Part shown: positions 35,616-47,783 of the stretch, piece after piece
How positions within the stretch are numbered: the first letter of the stretch is position 1
Layout of the letters: the number at the start of each line of letters is the position of its first letter
Source of the DNA: Episyrphus balteatus
Lineage: Eukaryota; Arthropoda; Insecta; Diptera; Syrphidae
Assembly (NCBI RefSeq): GCF_945859705.1
Contig: NC_079134.1
Span: 165,513,718 to 165,577,717 of the forward strand
DNA: 64,000 bases
Direction of reading: 5' to 3'
Translations under genes and position numbers: made by a program
Notes under the pieces: generated by a model
Databases searched by the model: none
Seen by the model: the letters and a program-made list of their open reading frames with translations, nothing else
Told to the model about the DNA's origin: nothing

Positions 35616-37790
35616 ATGTGTAGTATTGAAGTCAAAGTTGTCTTTATACCAAAAGCTGGTAAATCCAGTTACACAGAACCCAAAGATTTCAGACCTATCA
35701 GTCTAACTTCTTTTACACTCAAAACACTTGAAAGGTTAATCGATATACATATCCGCAGTTATTTAATACCGGAGACTATATCACCCTTTCAGCATGCATA
35801 CACAAAAGGTAGAAGTGTAGAGACAGCTTTACACTGTGCAGTCAGAACAATAGAAAAGTCGCTTGCGGTTAAAGAATACACCCTCGCTTCATTTCTAGAT
35901 ATCGAAGGAGCATTCAATAATGTCCATAATAGTGCCATTGAAAAAGCACTCACTGACCTTAAAATAGAAGACACGATCATAAAATGGATCGTATGCATGT
36001 TGAAAAACAGGCAAATCAATAGTGAATTAGGTGGGTCACATATAAAAATGTACGCATCTAGAGGAACCCCACAAGGTGGTATTCTATCACCTCTTCTTTG
36101 GATTTTGGTGATGAATGAGATTCTCATCAAACTAAATTATAGCGGTGTTAAGGTTATAGCCTACGCAGACGATCTAGCTCTTCTAGCGACAGGTAAATAC
36201 CTAACCACTGTAAGCGAACAATTAGAAAACGCATTATCCAAGGTCAGTAACTGGACCAGGAGATGCGGTCTTAAAGTAAACCCCCTAAAAACAGAACTGG
36301 TACTTTTCACAAACAGAAGGAAAATTCCTCCTTTTGCAGTGCCAAAAATTGATGGCACCCCACTTAAGATTTCGGATAAAGCGAAATATCTTGGAGTGAT
36401 CTTGGATAAGAAACTTAACTGGGGTCCAAACATTCAAGAAAGATACAAGAAAGCCACGTTTGCACTTTACTCATGTAATAGAATTCTTGGCAGAAACTGG
36501 GGACCAAATCCCAAAATAATCATGTGGATGTATACCGCCATTGTCAGACCCATTCTGACCTATGGCAGCTTAGTCTGGTGGCAAGCTCTGGAGAAATCCA
36601 CGAACTTGAAGACCCTAACCAAAGTACAAAGAACAGCATGCATTAGTACTACGGGGGTGATGAGGTCCACTCCAACCGCAGGCTTGGAAGCAATCCTTAA
36701 TCTCACTCCCTTAGATCTATTTGTAAAAGAATTAGCGGCAAACAGCGCCCTACGACTCAGTCAAACCAACATTTGGAATACTAGTCAAAATGGCCATACT
36801 ACGATCCTTTCGAACTACGTTGGCAACAACGTAAGTACAGATTACATGACCCCTTACTTAGACTTCAACAAGTCTTTTAATGTCAGTTGCCCTAACAGAC
36901 AAGATTGGGAAAACAGTATACCTTTCTCAAATGAGTCGACTATCGCCATCTTTACTGATGGTTCGAAAATGAACACTGGGGTTGGTGCAGGTTTTTACTC
37001 AGAAAACCTCAACCTTGCCAGTTCTTTCAGGCTCCCCGATCACAGCAGTGTCTTCCAAGCCGAGATATTGGCAGTGAAAAATGCTGCTAAACAAATATCC
37101 ATGATGGCGATATCACCTGCTGACATCACCTTTTTCATTGATAGCCAAGCGGCAATAAAAGCAATTTCTGCCACCTTAATCAAGTCAAAGCTTGTTTCTT
37201 GCTGTCGCGAAGAGCTTAGGGTTCTTGGTACGCAGCATAATGTAAGACTCTGCTGGGTTCCCGGCCACAGTGATGTGTTCGGCAACGAAAAAGCGGATGA
37301 GCTTGCAAGGGAGGGCTCAGTTCTTGATCCCTCTCTCATAGACCATAGCATCAGAATCCCACAATGTGAAATAAAGCGAAATATCGTCAACAATATTTCA
37401 CAAAAAACTAATGAAAGATGGAACCTCCTAGAAACCTGCGGTCACACCAGGAAACTATGGCCGAACTTCGACGAGAAAAAATCAAATAAGATCTTACTAC
37501 TTAGTAAACCTTCCTTAAGATCCCTAATAGGCGTCTTAACGGGACATAATCTACTAGGATACCACAAAAAGAAAATGGGGCTTAGTACGGATGATCTATG
37601 CAGAGGCTGCGGTAATGAGGACGAACAGGAAAACACTGTTCACTTCCTCTGTCACTGCCCAGCACTCTGTCGCACTAGGAAAAAATTCTTAGGAAACTAC
37701 TTCTTCAATGAATTAGAAGAACTATCGGAACTCTCAGGCAATAGCCTACTGAACTTTGTCAAGTCCTCCAAATGGCTTGAACAACCATAG
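35616..37790 (+). CDS. LINE ORF2 C-terminal part: reverse transcriptase, RNase H, CCHC knuckle
   Basis: The frame holds 724 codons without a stop. The RT palm shows FRPISLTS near residue 25, the catalytic Asp in FLDIEGAF at about residue 95, RGTPQGGILSPLLW near residues 149-162 and AYADD with YADD at 183-186. An RNase H domain follows with FTDGSK (Asp about 448), AEILAV (Glu about 483), FIDSQAA (Asp about 509) and GHSDVFGNEKADELA (Asp about 561), so its catalytic residues are all present. A C-terminal cysteine knuckle starts CRGCGN near residue 662. The RT plus RNase H order fits R1, LOA or I-type LINEs. The ATG at 35616 lies in flanking DNA just upstream of the truncation and is probably not a natural start. 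Expression is unlikely without the element's 5' promoter. Confidence 0.85.
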   Translation: MCSIEVKVVFIPKAGKSSYTEPKDFRPISLTSFTLKTLERLIDIHIRSYLIPETISPFQHAYTKGRSVETALHCAVRTIEKSLAVKEYTLASFLDIEGAFNNVHNSAIEKALTDLKIEDTIIKWIVCMLKNRQINSELGGSHIKMYASRGTPQGGILSPLLWILVMNEILIKLNYSGVKVIAYADDLALLATGKYLTTVSEQLENALSKVSNWTRRCGLKVNPLKTELVLFTNRRKIPPFAVPKIDGTPLKISDKAKYLGVILDKKLNWGPNIQERYKKATFALYSCNRILGRNWGPNPKIIMWMYTAIVRPILTYGSLVWWQALEKSTNLKTLTKVQRTACISTTGVMRSTPTAGLEAILNLTPLDLFVKELAANSALRLSQTNIWNTSQNGHTTILSNYVGNNVSTDYMTPYLDFNKSFNVSCPNRQDWENSIPFSNESTIAIFTDGSKMNTGVGAGFYSENLNLASSFRLPDHSSVFQAEILAVKNAAKQISMMAISPADITFFIDSQAAIKAISATLIKSKLVSCCREELRVLGTQHNVRLCWVPGHSDVFGNEKADELAREGSVLDPSLIDHSIRIPQCEIKRNIVNNISQKTNERWNLLETCGHTRKLWPNFDEKKSNKILLLSKPSLRSLIGVLTGHNLLGYHKKKMGLSTDDLCRGCGNEDEQENTVHFLCHCPALCRTRKKFLGNYFFNELEELSELSGNSLLNFVKSSKWLEQP

Positions 37791-37916
37791 CATTCATAGG
37801 TTAACACTTTTTCATGAAGTTACAATACTTCAGGGTATCACAAGGGATCTACATTGATCTAAGTGTGACGGTAACAAAATCAACTGTCAGCCCATATTAC
37901 CTAACCTAACCTAACC
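35635..37916 (+). mobile_element. 5'-truncated non-LTR retrotransposon (R1/LOA/I group)
   Basis: Coding similarity begins abruptly near 35635 inside the reverse transcriptase region, so the ORF1 and endonuclease parts are missing, as expected from incomplete reverse transcription. The 3' end is a simple tail, CCTAACCTAACCTAACC, at 37900-37916. A possible diverged target duplication flanks it: TATTGAAGTCA at 35624-35634 and TATTGCAACTCA at 37917-37928. The open frame is unbroken, so the insertion is probably young. Confidence 0.8.
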
Positions 37917-37928
37917 TATTGCAACTCA

Positions 37929-38559
37929 AATAATGACACTTGCAGTGCATTCGTAAATGGCTAGCTAACCGACATTGAACTCGTCTAAATAAAGGTTTTT
38001 GATCTCTATCCATCCAATATGACAACAGAAATAACAACAGCATAAAAATTATACATTCAAAACCAAATTGAATAAATTGCATAAGAATAATTAACAACAA
38101 ATATTTTTTTTAAGAGTCAGCACGTTTGCATTTATGCGCGATTGGTTTAGGTATAGAAGTTGTGCCAATCCCTTATGAAATGCGTTTTAAATCCATTCGG
38201 CTCACTGACCATTTCGGTTAGTATAAATGGGGTTTCAATAGAGATATGCATCATCCTAATTAAAATTATAAAAGATTCAACCACAAAAAGAAAAAAAAAC
38301 ACAAACGTGCTTATGTTTGCAATTCATTCGAACGTATGGTACACGCCCATTCTAAGGTCATGCATAATTGTGGTGACCATTCTTCTTCAAACAAATTTTT
38401 CTCTTTTCAAATTCAATTTTATTTAAAGTGTTTCAATGTCTTAAAGTTTAACGGAAAAAAAATTATAATGAAATAAATTCGCAAATATGGGTTGTCTGTA
38501 AAGTCGGTAATAACGGTGATAACGTCATAAGAAAACTGGTTTTTTGCTTTTGTTAAAAA
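37929..38559. other. Intergenic DNA downstream of the LINE
   Basis: No gene, RNA or repeat that I can support. Confidence 0.4.
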
Positions 38560-38885
38560 AAAATGATCTAAAAATTATTTTTTACCATCTGAAAGCCTGT
38601 TGTTTCAGCTCAAAATATTCATATTAACCATGTCTGCATGACATCTACAAAAAGAGCTAACATTTTTTTAACCCAATCAATTTTGATAAAAATCTGCAAA
38701 AAAATCAATTTTTTTTATCTTCTAACAGCATTAAATCTATTTTTTTATAAGACAACCTATAATAAATTTTATATTATCTGAAAGCTTATTATTTTACCTT
38801 TTATATGATGCTTTAATCATATTTCTACGATGCCTGAACAAAAAGTTAGATTTTTTTTATAGCCAACCATGTCGATATTTCACTT
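38560..38885. repeat. Dispersed copy of the 185-bp repeat family (about two units)
   Basis: The phrases ACCATCTGAAAGCCTGTT, GACATCTACAAAAAGAGCTA and GACAACCTAT, then a second ATCTGAAAGCTTATTATTTT, follow the same order as the units at 30521-31015. The copy is on the same strand but more diverged. Confidence 0.6.
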
Positions 38886-41388
38886 TTTCGATGAATAAAA
38901 ATCGTGACAAGTGACCACCTAGGAAATTTAATACTTAAAGGATAGTATTGGTTCTTTTCTTTTTTGTAATATGGTCACCATAGAACTCTTTAAACTGACA
39001 TGGAATTTCAAATTTTAACCCAACTATGACTGGAGGTCATTTTCTTTGAATGGTGAATCGCGAGATTCCCATGTGTCAGCTGGCCTTCCTGCAATTGCAA
39101 CCTGCTGATGCAGCAGCAACGCAACGCACACGCGATACAATCTTCAATGAATTGGAAAAGCGTTTTATTTTTTTTTTTTTTGCGTTTTTTTTGTTCCATT
39201 ATTCCAATCTTACAACCGGAAAACAATCAATCATTGCATGGACAATGGAAATGTTTTTTTTTTTCTGTCTTTCATCTTTTTTTCAAATGTTTGATTCGGG
39301 TATAAAGTGTTTTGTGGTAAATAGATTTGGCACAATTTTCGCTTTCGCATCAGTCTAATTGAATGCAAGTTGTATCAGCTACAATACATCAGTGTAGACT
39401 GTAGAGTGTATTACCATCACCGCCTCTTTGGTTGTCTATACTCTGTGGCATCAGTATGGTTTTAAATCGATGACAAGGGGAAACATTGTTATATGGTTAT
39501 TTTTTTTTTTTTCTAACTCATGATGATGGTGGTAGTATGGAGAGTATCTTTTCCTGTTTTTAGCGTTGGTTAGCGTAGTATGTTTAATTCTTATTAACGT
39601 CAACTTATTGCCTCATTATTGAACAATGAACAATAATAAAAATAAAAGTGAATTCGAATTTATTATTTTGTCAAGTAGTCTTCGATGATGAGATTGGAAA
39701 AGAGAAAGAGATGAACAGGTAGGGTATTCTTTTACATAATATTGAATAAAGTGATAACAGATATTATATCATTGTGATTGCTATACAAGAGCATTCACTT
39801 GATCATCATCATCATTATTGTGTGTCTGAAATTTAATAAATGGTTATGGCTTTTAAATTATGTCATTGTTCAAGAGCACAATGCGAAGCATGCTTTAAAA
39901 ATGAGACTTTTTATTTAAAGTATTTTAGGGATTAAAATTAAGTATTTTTCATCATTATTTATACAGGTACAAAGAGAAAATAAAAAAAAAACAAAAGTAA
40001 TGATTGATAGCTGTTATTAAAATATTTAGTGCTTGGAGAAGCCATAAGATTATTTTAGGTGTTTAAATTTAGACTGGGTCATAAGTCCTCGAAAATACTT
40101 AAGCCAACTTACCAAAATGCATTAATTTTAAGAAATTCATATCATTTTGTAAGATTGTATTATATAATGTGAGAACATTATTAGAAAATATTTTTAGAAT
40201 TATAACCAGAACAATTACGATTTTTACCAAATTATTAATCCAAATCCTTGTGTAAAAAAAAAAATTACCAAGGAATATATAAAATGTGTGTAAAATATTG
40301 ATTTAGTCTTTAATCTCTAGTCTTCTATCTCTTGTTATAAAAGCAAAATAAATCAAAAACAAATTTTTATTAAAGAAATTATAATAAAACTAAGTCACAA
40401 GATGATTGGGTCAAAACTCCAAAATTTTGTTTGAGCACTTTCAATTTCAATTGAACTTTTCTTTCAGTATTTGGAGAGATAATTCTTTTAATCCTCTTCA
40501 TTGACATGCAACCAGGTTTTGCGAGTCAAAGTAATTATTTTAGTCAATTTTCCTCATAATAGTACAATGAAAATTGTTTGTAAAAATTACTATTAATTGT
40601 GAAAATAAGGCCTAAATTTGGGTTAATGACTGTATAAAGAATGTGCGTAAAAATTTAATTTTTTTTAGCGGCTCTGACGATCTCTGCAAATTTTTTTTTT
40701 TTTTACTAAATATAACTTGCCGTACAAGAAATTTAATTGTATACTTTATTTGGAGAAAACCATTTCACAACTTGTTTTCATAATTTAAATCACAGATTTT
40801 ACATATTTTTTTTAAAAGATTTCTAACAAAATTTAATTAAAATTTTAATATTTTATTTATTTTTAGCTTAAATATTGTAAGCAACTTAATCATAAAAGCA
40901 AGAACGTGCAAGTACAGTAGAGATGTGCATTTTATTTGATGGCGAAAAGAAAAAAAATATCAATCAACAAGATTTATTTCGAAAAATAAAATGTTACGCA
41001 TACGCCACAGTGACCGTATTTAGTATCAAACTATACAAATCGATAATGTAGAACCATAACTGAAATTTCAATTTCTGTTTTTACATATTGTAATAAAATT
41101 AACAGTTAAGTATCGAACTAATAGTTTTTCATTTTTGAACAGATATTCTGACAGAGTTACAATTTTGTAAAATTGTCGTTCACTCGACCACATGATGGTT
41201 TCTCATTTTCAAATAGGAAATAGCTTGAGCTATGTATGTACCTAAAGTTTCTTGTACAATTTAGAACAAAACATTAAAAAAAATTATCAAATGCGACCAC
41301 AAAAAGGTTACTTTCTCATATGAAAATAATTATAACCCGTTTTCTTTACACCAAAATTTTGTACTAAAAAAAATTGGTTTTATCGTTT
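38886..41388. other. AT-rich intergenic DNA
   Basis: No supported gene. A less AT-rich patch at 39040-39160 with CAGCAGCAACGCAACGCA has short open frames on both strands but no recognisable protein. Confidence 0.4.
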
Positions 41389-42877
41389 ATAGTGGAGTAA
41401 CTAAAGCTCAAAAATTGGCAATATTAGGGAACCCGGCTGAACAGCTTAGATTTTGATGATCTTTTTTTCAAACGTCGGTAATTAAAAATACTTTAAAGTC
41501 TATAGATTAAAAATTGCCGGTGTTGCCGTATTGATTTTTTAAATATAATTGAAGATTTTTGTGAACAAAAACAAATTTTTTTCAAAAATGTTTGTTAAAT
41601 TTCCTAAATTAATTGATGCCAAAAGATTGTCTAGGAAATTCAAGGAAAAAAAATATATGGGAGTGAGGGACAATCTTCCATAGTTCAAGCGATAGATGCA
41701 ATTTTCTTATTAATTGACTTCAAACACAAAAAAAAAATATTTGAACACAACGGCAACACTTACAATATTCAAATATACATTTTTTAAAAGCTAGAAGCTT
41801 AGTCATATATGTAAAATTAAAATTAAGTTAATTGAATGAACGGCTTTTGAAAGAATGGTAATTGAACTCAGATTTTTGAAAAAAAAAATTATTGAAAAAA
41901 TTTTAACATGTCGTTTTTTAAACTTGGTCGTAATATAAAATGCATTTATTTTCAAATTTATAAAAGGAAATGTCAATATGTATTACGGTTTATGAAAAAA
42001 ATTCAAAAGTATTTCATTTTCGAAGAACTTTTTTTAATAAAAGTTTTGAAAAAAAAATGTAACTTATTTTTTTTTAAAGTTCAACATCTAAACATAAAAT
42101 TATTTTGTATTCATTTAATAACCCTTATTGTTGAAAGTTAAATAGCAAAAATTTAAACTTCCTATTTACCACAGTCTTTGAGAAAATTAATTATTTCAAT
42201 GCAAAAATTCAGTTTTAATAAAAAAAAAACCATTGAAATTGAAGTAATTTTTCATTTTTTTTTTTTCAAAAGTGTGATATATTTTACCTTTTTTGCTTCG
42301 AAATTCAACTGATAATATTTATGGCCAAACATTTTTTTTAAATAAATTCATATTTTATTAGAAAAAGTTTGGAAAAAAGTCATTTTAAATTTTTCTAATA
42401 ACATTTTTTTTTTAATTCTGAGTTTGAGGACCATTTTTTCAAAAAGTCTTGATTAAATTTAGTGGATTTAAATTTAAGAGATAAGAATGAGATTCTGGCT
42501 TTTTAAAAATGTATTTTAAAATATTAGAGGTGTTGCCGTTGTTTTCAAAATATTTTTTTTGTGTTTGAGGTCAGAATGTTAGAAAATTGCATTTATCGCT
42601 TAAACGATGGAAGATTGTCCCTTACTGCCTTTTATATATTTTTCTTAAATTACCTAGAGAATCTTTTGCTATTGTTTGTTTTATGAAATTTAAGCAAAAA
42701 AATGGTTTTGATAAAAAAAAATTAATTTTAATTTTAAAAAACAATACGTCAACACCGGCAATTTTTTATCTATTGACTTTAAAGTATTTTTAATTACCTA
42801 CGTTTGAAAAAAAAAATCGTCAAAATCAGAGCTGTTCGGCCGGGTTCCCTAATAATTTGCTTTAGTTACTCTACTAT
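41389..42877. mobile_element. 1.5-kb element with inverted repeats of about 400 bp
   Basis: The left end reads ATAGTGGAGTAACTAAAGC and the right end is the inverse of ATAGTAGAGTAACTAAAGC. Just inside, both carry TTAGGGAACCCGGC then GAACAGCT. The arms remain alignable for about 400 bp, with markers AATTGCCGGTGTTG, GGGACAATCTTCCAT and ACAACGGCAACAC in inverse order on the right. The centre is AT-rich without a transposase. A second copy lies at 59782-60879. The target duplication is not clear, so the superfamily is open. Confidence 0.7.
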
Positions 42878-45220
42878 TACAGAATTTTCATTTTCAGAAT
42901 TATGAAATCCAGTGTTTTGAACTTACTTACTTGACTTACAGCATTTAGGAAAACAGAATCATAGATTTACAGAATTTTAATTTCAGCACTTACAGAATTA
43001 TGACACAGACCCAGCAAATACATATATATTACGACTTTATTTAAATTGTTTAGTATGAAAAATGTTTACTTCTAAACATAACACATTGACGAAATCCTAA
43101 AAGTGTATTTTTAAGATAAAAGCTCTAAAACTACTCGGATAGTTTCAAAAGTTGTTGTCATATTACTGGTAAAAGTGATCCAAGAATTTAGGTTGAATGT
43201 GATTTTTTTTTCAAAACGTAAGTCTTGAACTAATTAAACCCAATTAATTCTAAAAGTAGATTTCTTTTCAGAAATAAATATGGAAAGGTTAATATATCGA
43301 CGACGACTTAAAACATAATTTTGTTACATATTCTAAGTAACACACCGCCACCGTCAATAAAGGAAGAATAATTAGCCAATCTTAAAAAAAAAATATTAAA
43401 TCTCAACTCGATGCATAACTCATCACTTATGAATCGATATTACTTACGTGCAAATAAATTAATCTGTCTCCTTTTTAAAAAAAAATTACGCATCACTGCA
43501 ATAAATTTCATGCATTTCTCTGTATACTGACAGTATGTTTTTTGGGCATATTATCAGCATGTGTCGCATCTCTGTGTGTTCGATCAATCAAGAGATTTAT
43601 TACATTTTTATGCCCAAGAAATTTGCTTCTGAATTTTAAATTATAATATAATAAGTCGTTATAGCCAGCCCCAACACACACGCATGAGCGTGTCGTTTTG
43701 AATTTCAATATAAAACCAACTTCCCAAATACAGTTATCTCACACACATAACGGCACCTGATGCAATCCTTTTCTTATAGTTAATATCATTTTTTTTTTCC
43801 TTTTATTTTTCCTCATCAACCTGCTGCAGCTGCAAAACTGCTCTCGCAACTTTAAACCATAAATGTAAGTCGCCGCCGTACTCTATAAAGAAATCAAGAG
43901 TTTAAAAAAAGCAAACTTCACACAAGAAAAAGGTCTGTTGTAAGTTGTAAGACTGCATTATATACAAAAGTCTTTAAGAAAAACCAAAGAGTATTACCGT
44001 CATAATAATAATTATAATGAAAGTCACTTTAAGTGTGTATGCAACATGTGTTTATGAGTCCTCAAGCGTTTTGCCTTTAAAACCAGTCTTCTTAGTCTAA
44101 GAAATGCGCGTAGGAAACTGAAACAACATTTTTATGACGGAAACATGATTTCGTTCGACGACGACGCACATATAATCATAATCCGTCCTATATGAAAGCA
44201 AAACAAAAGCCAATCCTTTCGCAAAGAAATGTATTAACTGTGGGATTCCATTCCCCTATACCGGTATCACATCAACAACTCACACATTCTGTGTATATAA
44301 TTCCAAATTTAAGCAGGCTATCAATTTTACCTTTTTGTCCATATCGGGGACCACCTTTGAAGCTTTTTATTTGATTGCTGAATTGAAACCTTTTTCCAGT
44401 GTTGCTATTTTAAGGAGTTTTGTATGTTCGGTCTTTTATAATCTATGTTGTTGGTATTTCATGATTTCGCAGATTACAATGATGGAGCGACAAGTTTATG
44501 GACTGTAAGGCCAAAAAATGTAAGCTCCAATCACCAACGCAGCAAACGACATTGCTTTCGGTCATCAACAGTAGTTGCAACTCTGATTTTCTTAAGCATC
44601 CCATACACTGAAAATTTTTTATTTTATTGAAAAACAAGAAAAAAAATATTTTTGTTTGAAAATTTTTTCTACTTTTTTTTTAGTTTTGATTAATAATTTT
44701 TTAAAAATTAAACGCATTTTCATTTTTTATTAAAATTATATTCATTCTTTTTCTTCCAAAAATACATTTTAATAAAAGTAGTTAAATAGCACACCAACCT
44801 CATATACTCAAAACTATGTAAAACGTTGTTAAAGTTATAATAGGAACGAAATTAAATATTTGTTTTACTATGAGTATGTACGTAGCACCCATTTGTGCAT
44901 TTTATTGTAATAGTTTTTTTAATTACTCTAGGGTTTATTAAGAATTTGATTTTTAACATTCAAAGCGTATTGTATTCAAACATTAATAAATAATTTGATA
45001 ACAATTTCTGTTGTAAGCTTTGAAATTAATGATGATGTAGACATAATAACAATGTATATGGACTTCTATAAATGGGTACAGAATTATGACGAACTATTAA
45101 AAATATGGTTTCCTTAGGCAGATATATGTAGTTACATTTCGATGTATGTAAATTATGTTTTTTTAATTATCTGTTAGATAAGCATGGTGGAGAGAAAAAC
45201 GTTAAATTAATTTCTTGAAA
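42878..45220. other. Intergenic DNA
   Basis: No supported gene. The word TTACAGAATT recurs several times between 42878 and 43005. The part at 43650-44400 is less AT-rich but shows only short frames. Confidence 0.4.
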
Positions 45221-45434
45221 ATACATACATACCATAAATCTAAAATAAGGAACACTTTCCACAATTTTATCGTAAGCGCCATTATCTTTATTATTACTTT
45301 TTATTTTTGGTTTTATTTGAAATATTAGAAAAGATGTTGACGTAAATATTTTCATGAGCGATTCTTGATAAGATGAAAATAAAAAAGTTATATCTAGCTC
45401 GTTCTTAATATTAGAAAAATAAAGTTGTCTGTTG
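45221..45434 (+). repeat. Left 210-bp direct repeat flanking a 2.35-kb insert
   Basis: This segment, with AAGCGCCATTATC or its close variant TAAGCGCCATTATCTTTATT and GATTCTTGATAAGATGAAAA, is repeated in the same orientation at 47784-47994 with only scattered differences. It ends at CTGTTG, immediately before the TAGACTGATTC terminus of the insert. Confidence 0.75.
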
Positions 45435-45454
45435 TAGACTGATTCAAAAAAAAA

Positions 45455-46247
45455 TTTTTTTTTTGTTCAAAGCATTGTTGAAAATATTGTTGGAAATGAC
45501 GAAAAAAAAATACTGTAAAAGTTTCAGCCCTTAATGTTAACATTTAGTACCGCCGCATCGTAAATTTCTATTTCCCATACGATTTGTATGGGAAAGATTG
45601 TGTATTTGTGTTTAGAATTTTTTATCTTTTTAATGGTTCATCAAAAAGGCTAGATTTAATCAATTTCTTGTATAAAATTGAACGCTCTACAAAATTGCAT
45701 TTATAAAATTTAAAAAAAACGGACGCGAAAAATTAATTAAAATAATTTTTAGTTGAAAAAATGATTAATTCGAATTTATTGAAGAAATCTAATATGATAG
45801 TATTAGGGGTTTGAGAGTTATATAAAAGGATATGTAAAACTAAAACACAACATAGAATACAAATCTTCGAAAAGTTGCCAAATTTTTTGAAAAAACCTAA
45901 AAATTTCGTCAAAAAATCGTAAAAAAATGAGAAAAAATTACTTTTTATATTTTAAAGTTGAATAACTTCGAAACGCGGGAGTAAATCAAAAAAATTATTA
46001 AGAGCTTTTTTGAAGAGCGAACAATTTTATAAAAGAAAATAATTTTGTCTAGCCTTTTGGATGAACCATTGAAAAGATACAAAATTCTAAACACAAATAC
46101 ACAATCTTTCCCATACAAATCATATGGGAAATAGAAATTTGCTATGCGGCGGTACTAAATGTTAACATTAAAGGCTGAAACTTTTACAGTATTTTTTTTT
46201 CATCATTTCCAACAATATTTTCAACAATGCTTTGAACAAAAAAAAAA
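45455..46247. mobile_element. Nested inverted-repeat element, 0.8 kb
   Basis: The ends GTTCAAAGCATTGTTGAAAA and its inverse are followed inward by CTGTAAAAGTTTCAGCC, TAATGTTAACATTTAGTACC and CCCATACGATTTGTATGGGA, mirrored on the right. The arms align well for about 200 bp and more weakly for about 100 bp more. The outer boundary lies in A/T runs, so a target duplication cannot be read. Non-coding. Confidence 0.65.
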
Positions 46248-46549
46248 TAAAATGCACGACTGGGGTCGCACGTACTTGCTCTTGCAGTTCAAAGCACTTT
46301 TATGTTAGTCTACTTGTAGATTTTAAAAGCTGGATCTAAATTTAAATAAAATGCACGACTGGGTCGCACGAACTTGCTCTTAGAGTTAAAAATGCTTAAA
46401 TTTTTAAGACTTTATATAGAAATTTGGAAAAAAAATAAAATTCGTTTTTTAAAAAAATAAAATAAAATCTAAAATTGAATTGCCCTCCAAAACAAGTATG
46501 CAGTTTTGATATATATATTAATATATTAACATGCATTTTTAGAAAAAAA

Positions 46550-47280
46550 ATTTTCAAAATCGTTAGAGCCGTTTTTAAAAAAAATAATTTTTTATAAATA
46601 ATTTTTTGGAAAAAAAGTTTTAAAATAAAATTGGTATGCCATTTTGTAGAAATCACTAATCAACATCTAAAAACAAAATTTCAAAAAAATTCAATGTCCC
46701 GTTTTCGAAAATTTGATTTTTCAAAAAAAAATTTTCAAATTTTTTTTAAAAATCCAAAATTTTTTTTTTTTGGAAATTTTATTTTTGGTTTATACTTAAA
46801 TTATAGAAATGCTTCTTCACAAAAAGTTTCGTTGAAATCGAATAATCAGTTTCGGAGATAATCGGATTTTAAAAAAACCGTTCTATGGCAGGTACCGTTA
46901 ATAATGATTTTCAAAAAAAAATTTTTTTCATTGGAAAATAAACCTTAGCTTTAAACTAACATTTGAATTTTTTAAACAAAATCGTTGGAGCCGTTTTTGA
47001 GATATTTCAATTTTACTTAAATCGGTATATGACATGTACCGTTATTTTTGGTCCAAAAAAATTAATTCCAAAAACCCCTCTGGAGAGTCGCCAAATAACG
47101 CTACATACCAAGTTTGACATTAATCGGTCCATCCGTTTAGGCTGTAGCTCCTTATACAAACAGACAGACTGACAGACAGACAGACAGACAGACGGACTTC
47201 CGGGACCCACTTTTTTGGCATTGTCTACCATCGTATTGTCATGGAAAAATGTTATCACAACTTTTTTTTTTTACGAATGC
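46550..47280 (+). repeat. Dispersed repeat module ending in CAGA microsatellite and GGGACCCAC
   Basis: It contains AAATCGTTAGAGCCGTTTTT, GGTATGCCATTTTGTAGAAA, ATCCGTTTAGGCTGTAGCTC and a CAGA-rich run at 47160-47193, followed by CGGACTTCCGGGACCCAC. A shorter copy with a different microsatellite follows at 47440-47760. An inverted diverged copy of its front part lies at about 51650-51930. Confidence 0.6.
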
Positions 47281-47439
47281 ATAACTTGATATATAGTACC
47301 TATATCGCAAGTTAAAAAATTGATATTGGGGAAGAGCCGACATTTAGGTAGGGCAAAATTTTGTTAAATGAAAAAAAAATTTTTTTTTGTTATTTGACTT
47401 TTTTGTGAAAAAATAAAAATGCAGTTTTATTGCCACTGC

Positions 47440-47760
47440 TCTAAATATTACGCATACAAAGTTTAATCAAAATCGTTAGAGCCGTTTTCGAGAAATTCGT
47501 AATATCGTATTTTTTCGTATGGGAGGTATACGTTCTAAACGAGATATAAAAAAACAAAAAAAAAAAAACAACTTTCAGAATTCCATAAAAATCATCTGTA
47601 ACAAATTTAAAGAAAATCCATTAACCCGTTTAGGCTGTGGAAATGTGTACAGATGGACGCACAGACGCACAGACGCACAGACGCACAGACGGAATTGCGG
47701 GACCCACTTTTTCGGAATTCTCCGTCATCGTAATGTTGGTTTTGATTAAAACCGCAATTT
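47440..47760 (+). repeat. Second copy of the module, with GACGCACA octamer repeats
   Basis: It shares AAAATCGTTAGAGCCGTTTT, CCCGTTTAGGCTGTG and CGGGACCCACTTTTT with the preceding module. In place of the CAGA run it has about four GACGCACA units at 47656-47689. Confidence 0.6.
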
Positions 47761-47783
47761 TTTTTCGACACGAATCAGTCTAA

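Larger units (their letters stand above)
45435..47782. mobile_element. 2.35-kb composite insert with 11-bp inverted ends
   Basis: The insert begins TAGACTGATTC and ends GAATCAGTCTA, exact inverted copies lying precisely at the junctions with the two direct repeats. TA is the outermost dinucleotide on both sides. Inside are a nested inverted-repeat element (45455-46247), two AAATGCACGACTGGG(G)TCGCACG copies about 100 bp apart (46250 and 46349), and two modules ending in GGGACCCACTTTTT (about 46550-47280 and 47440-47760). No transposase frame is seen. Confidence 0.5.
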
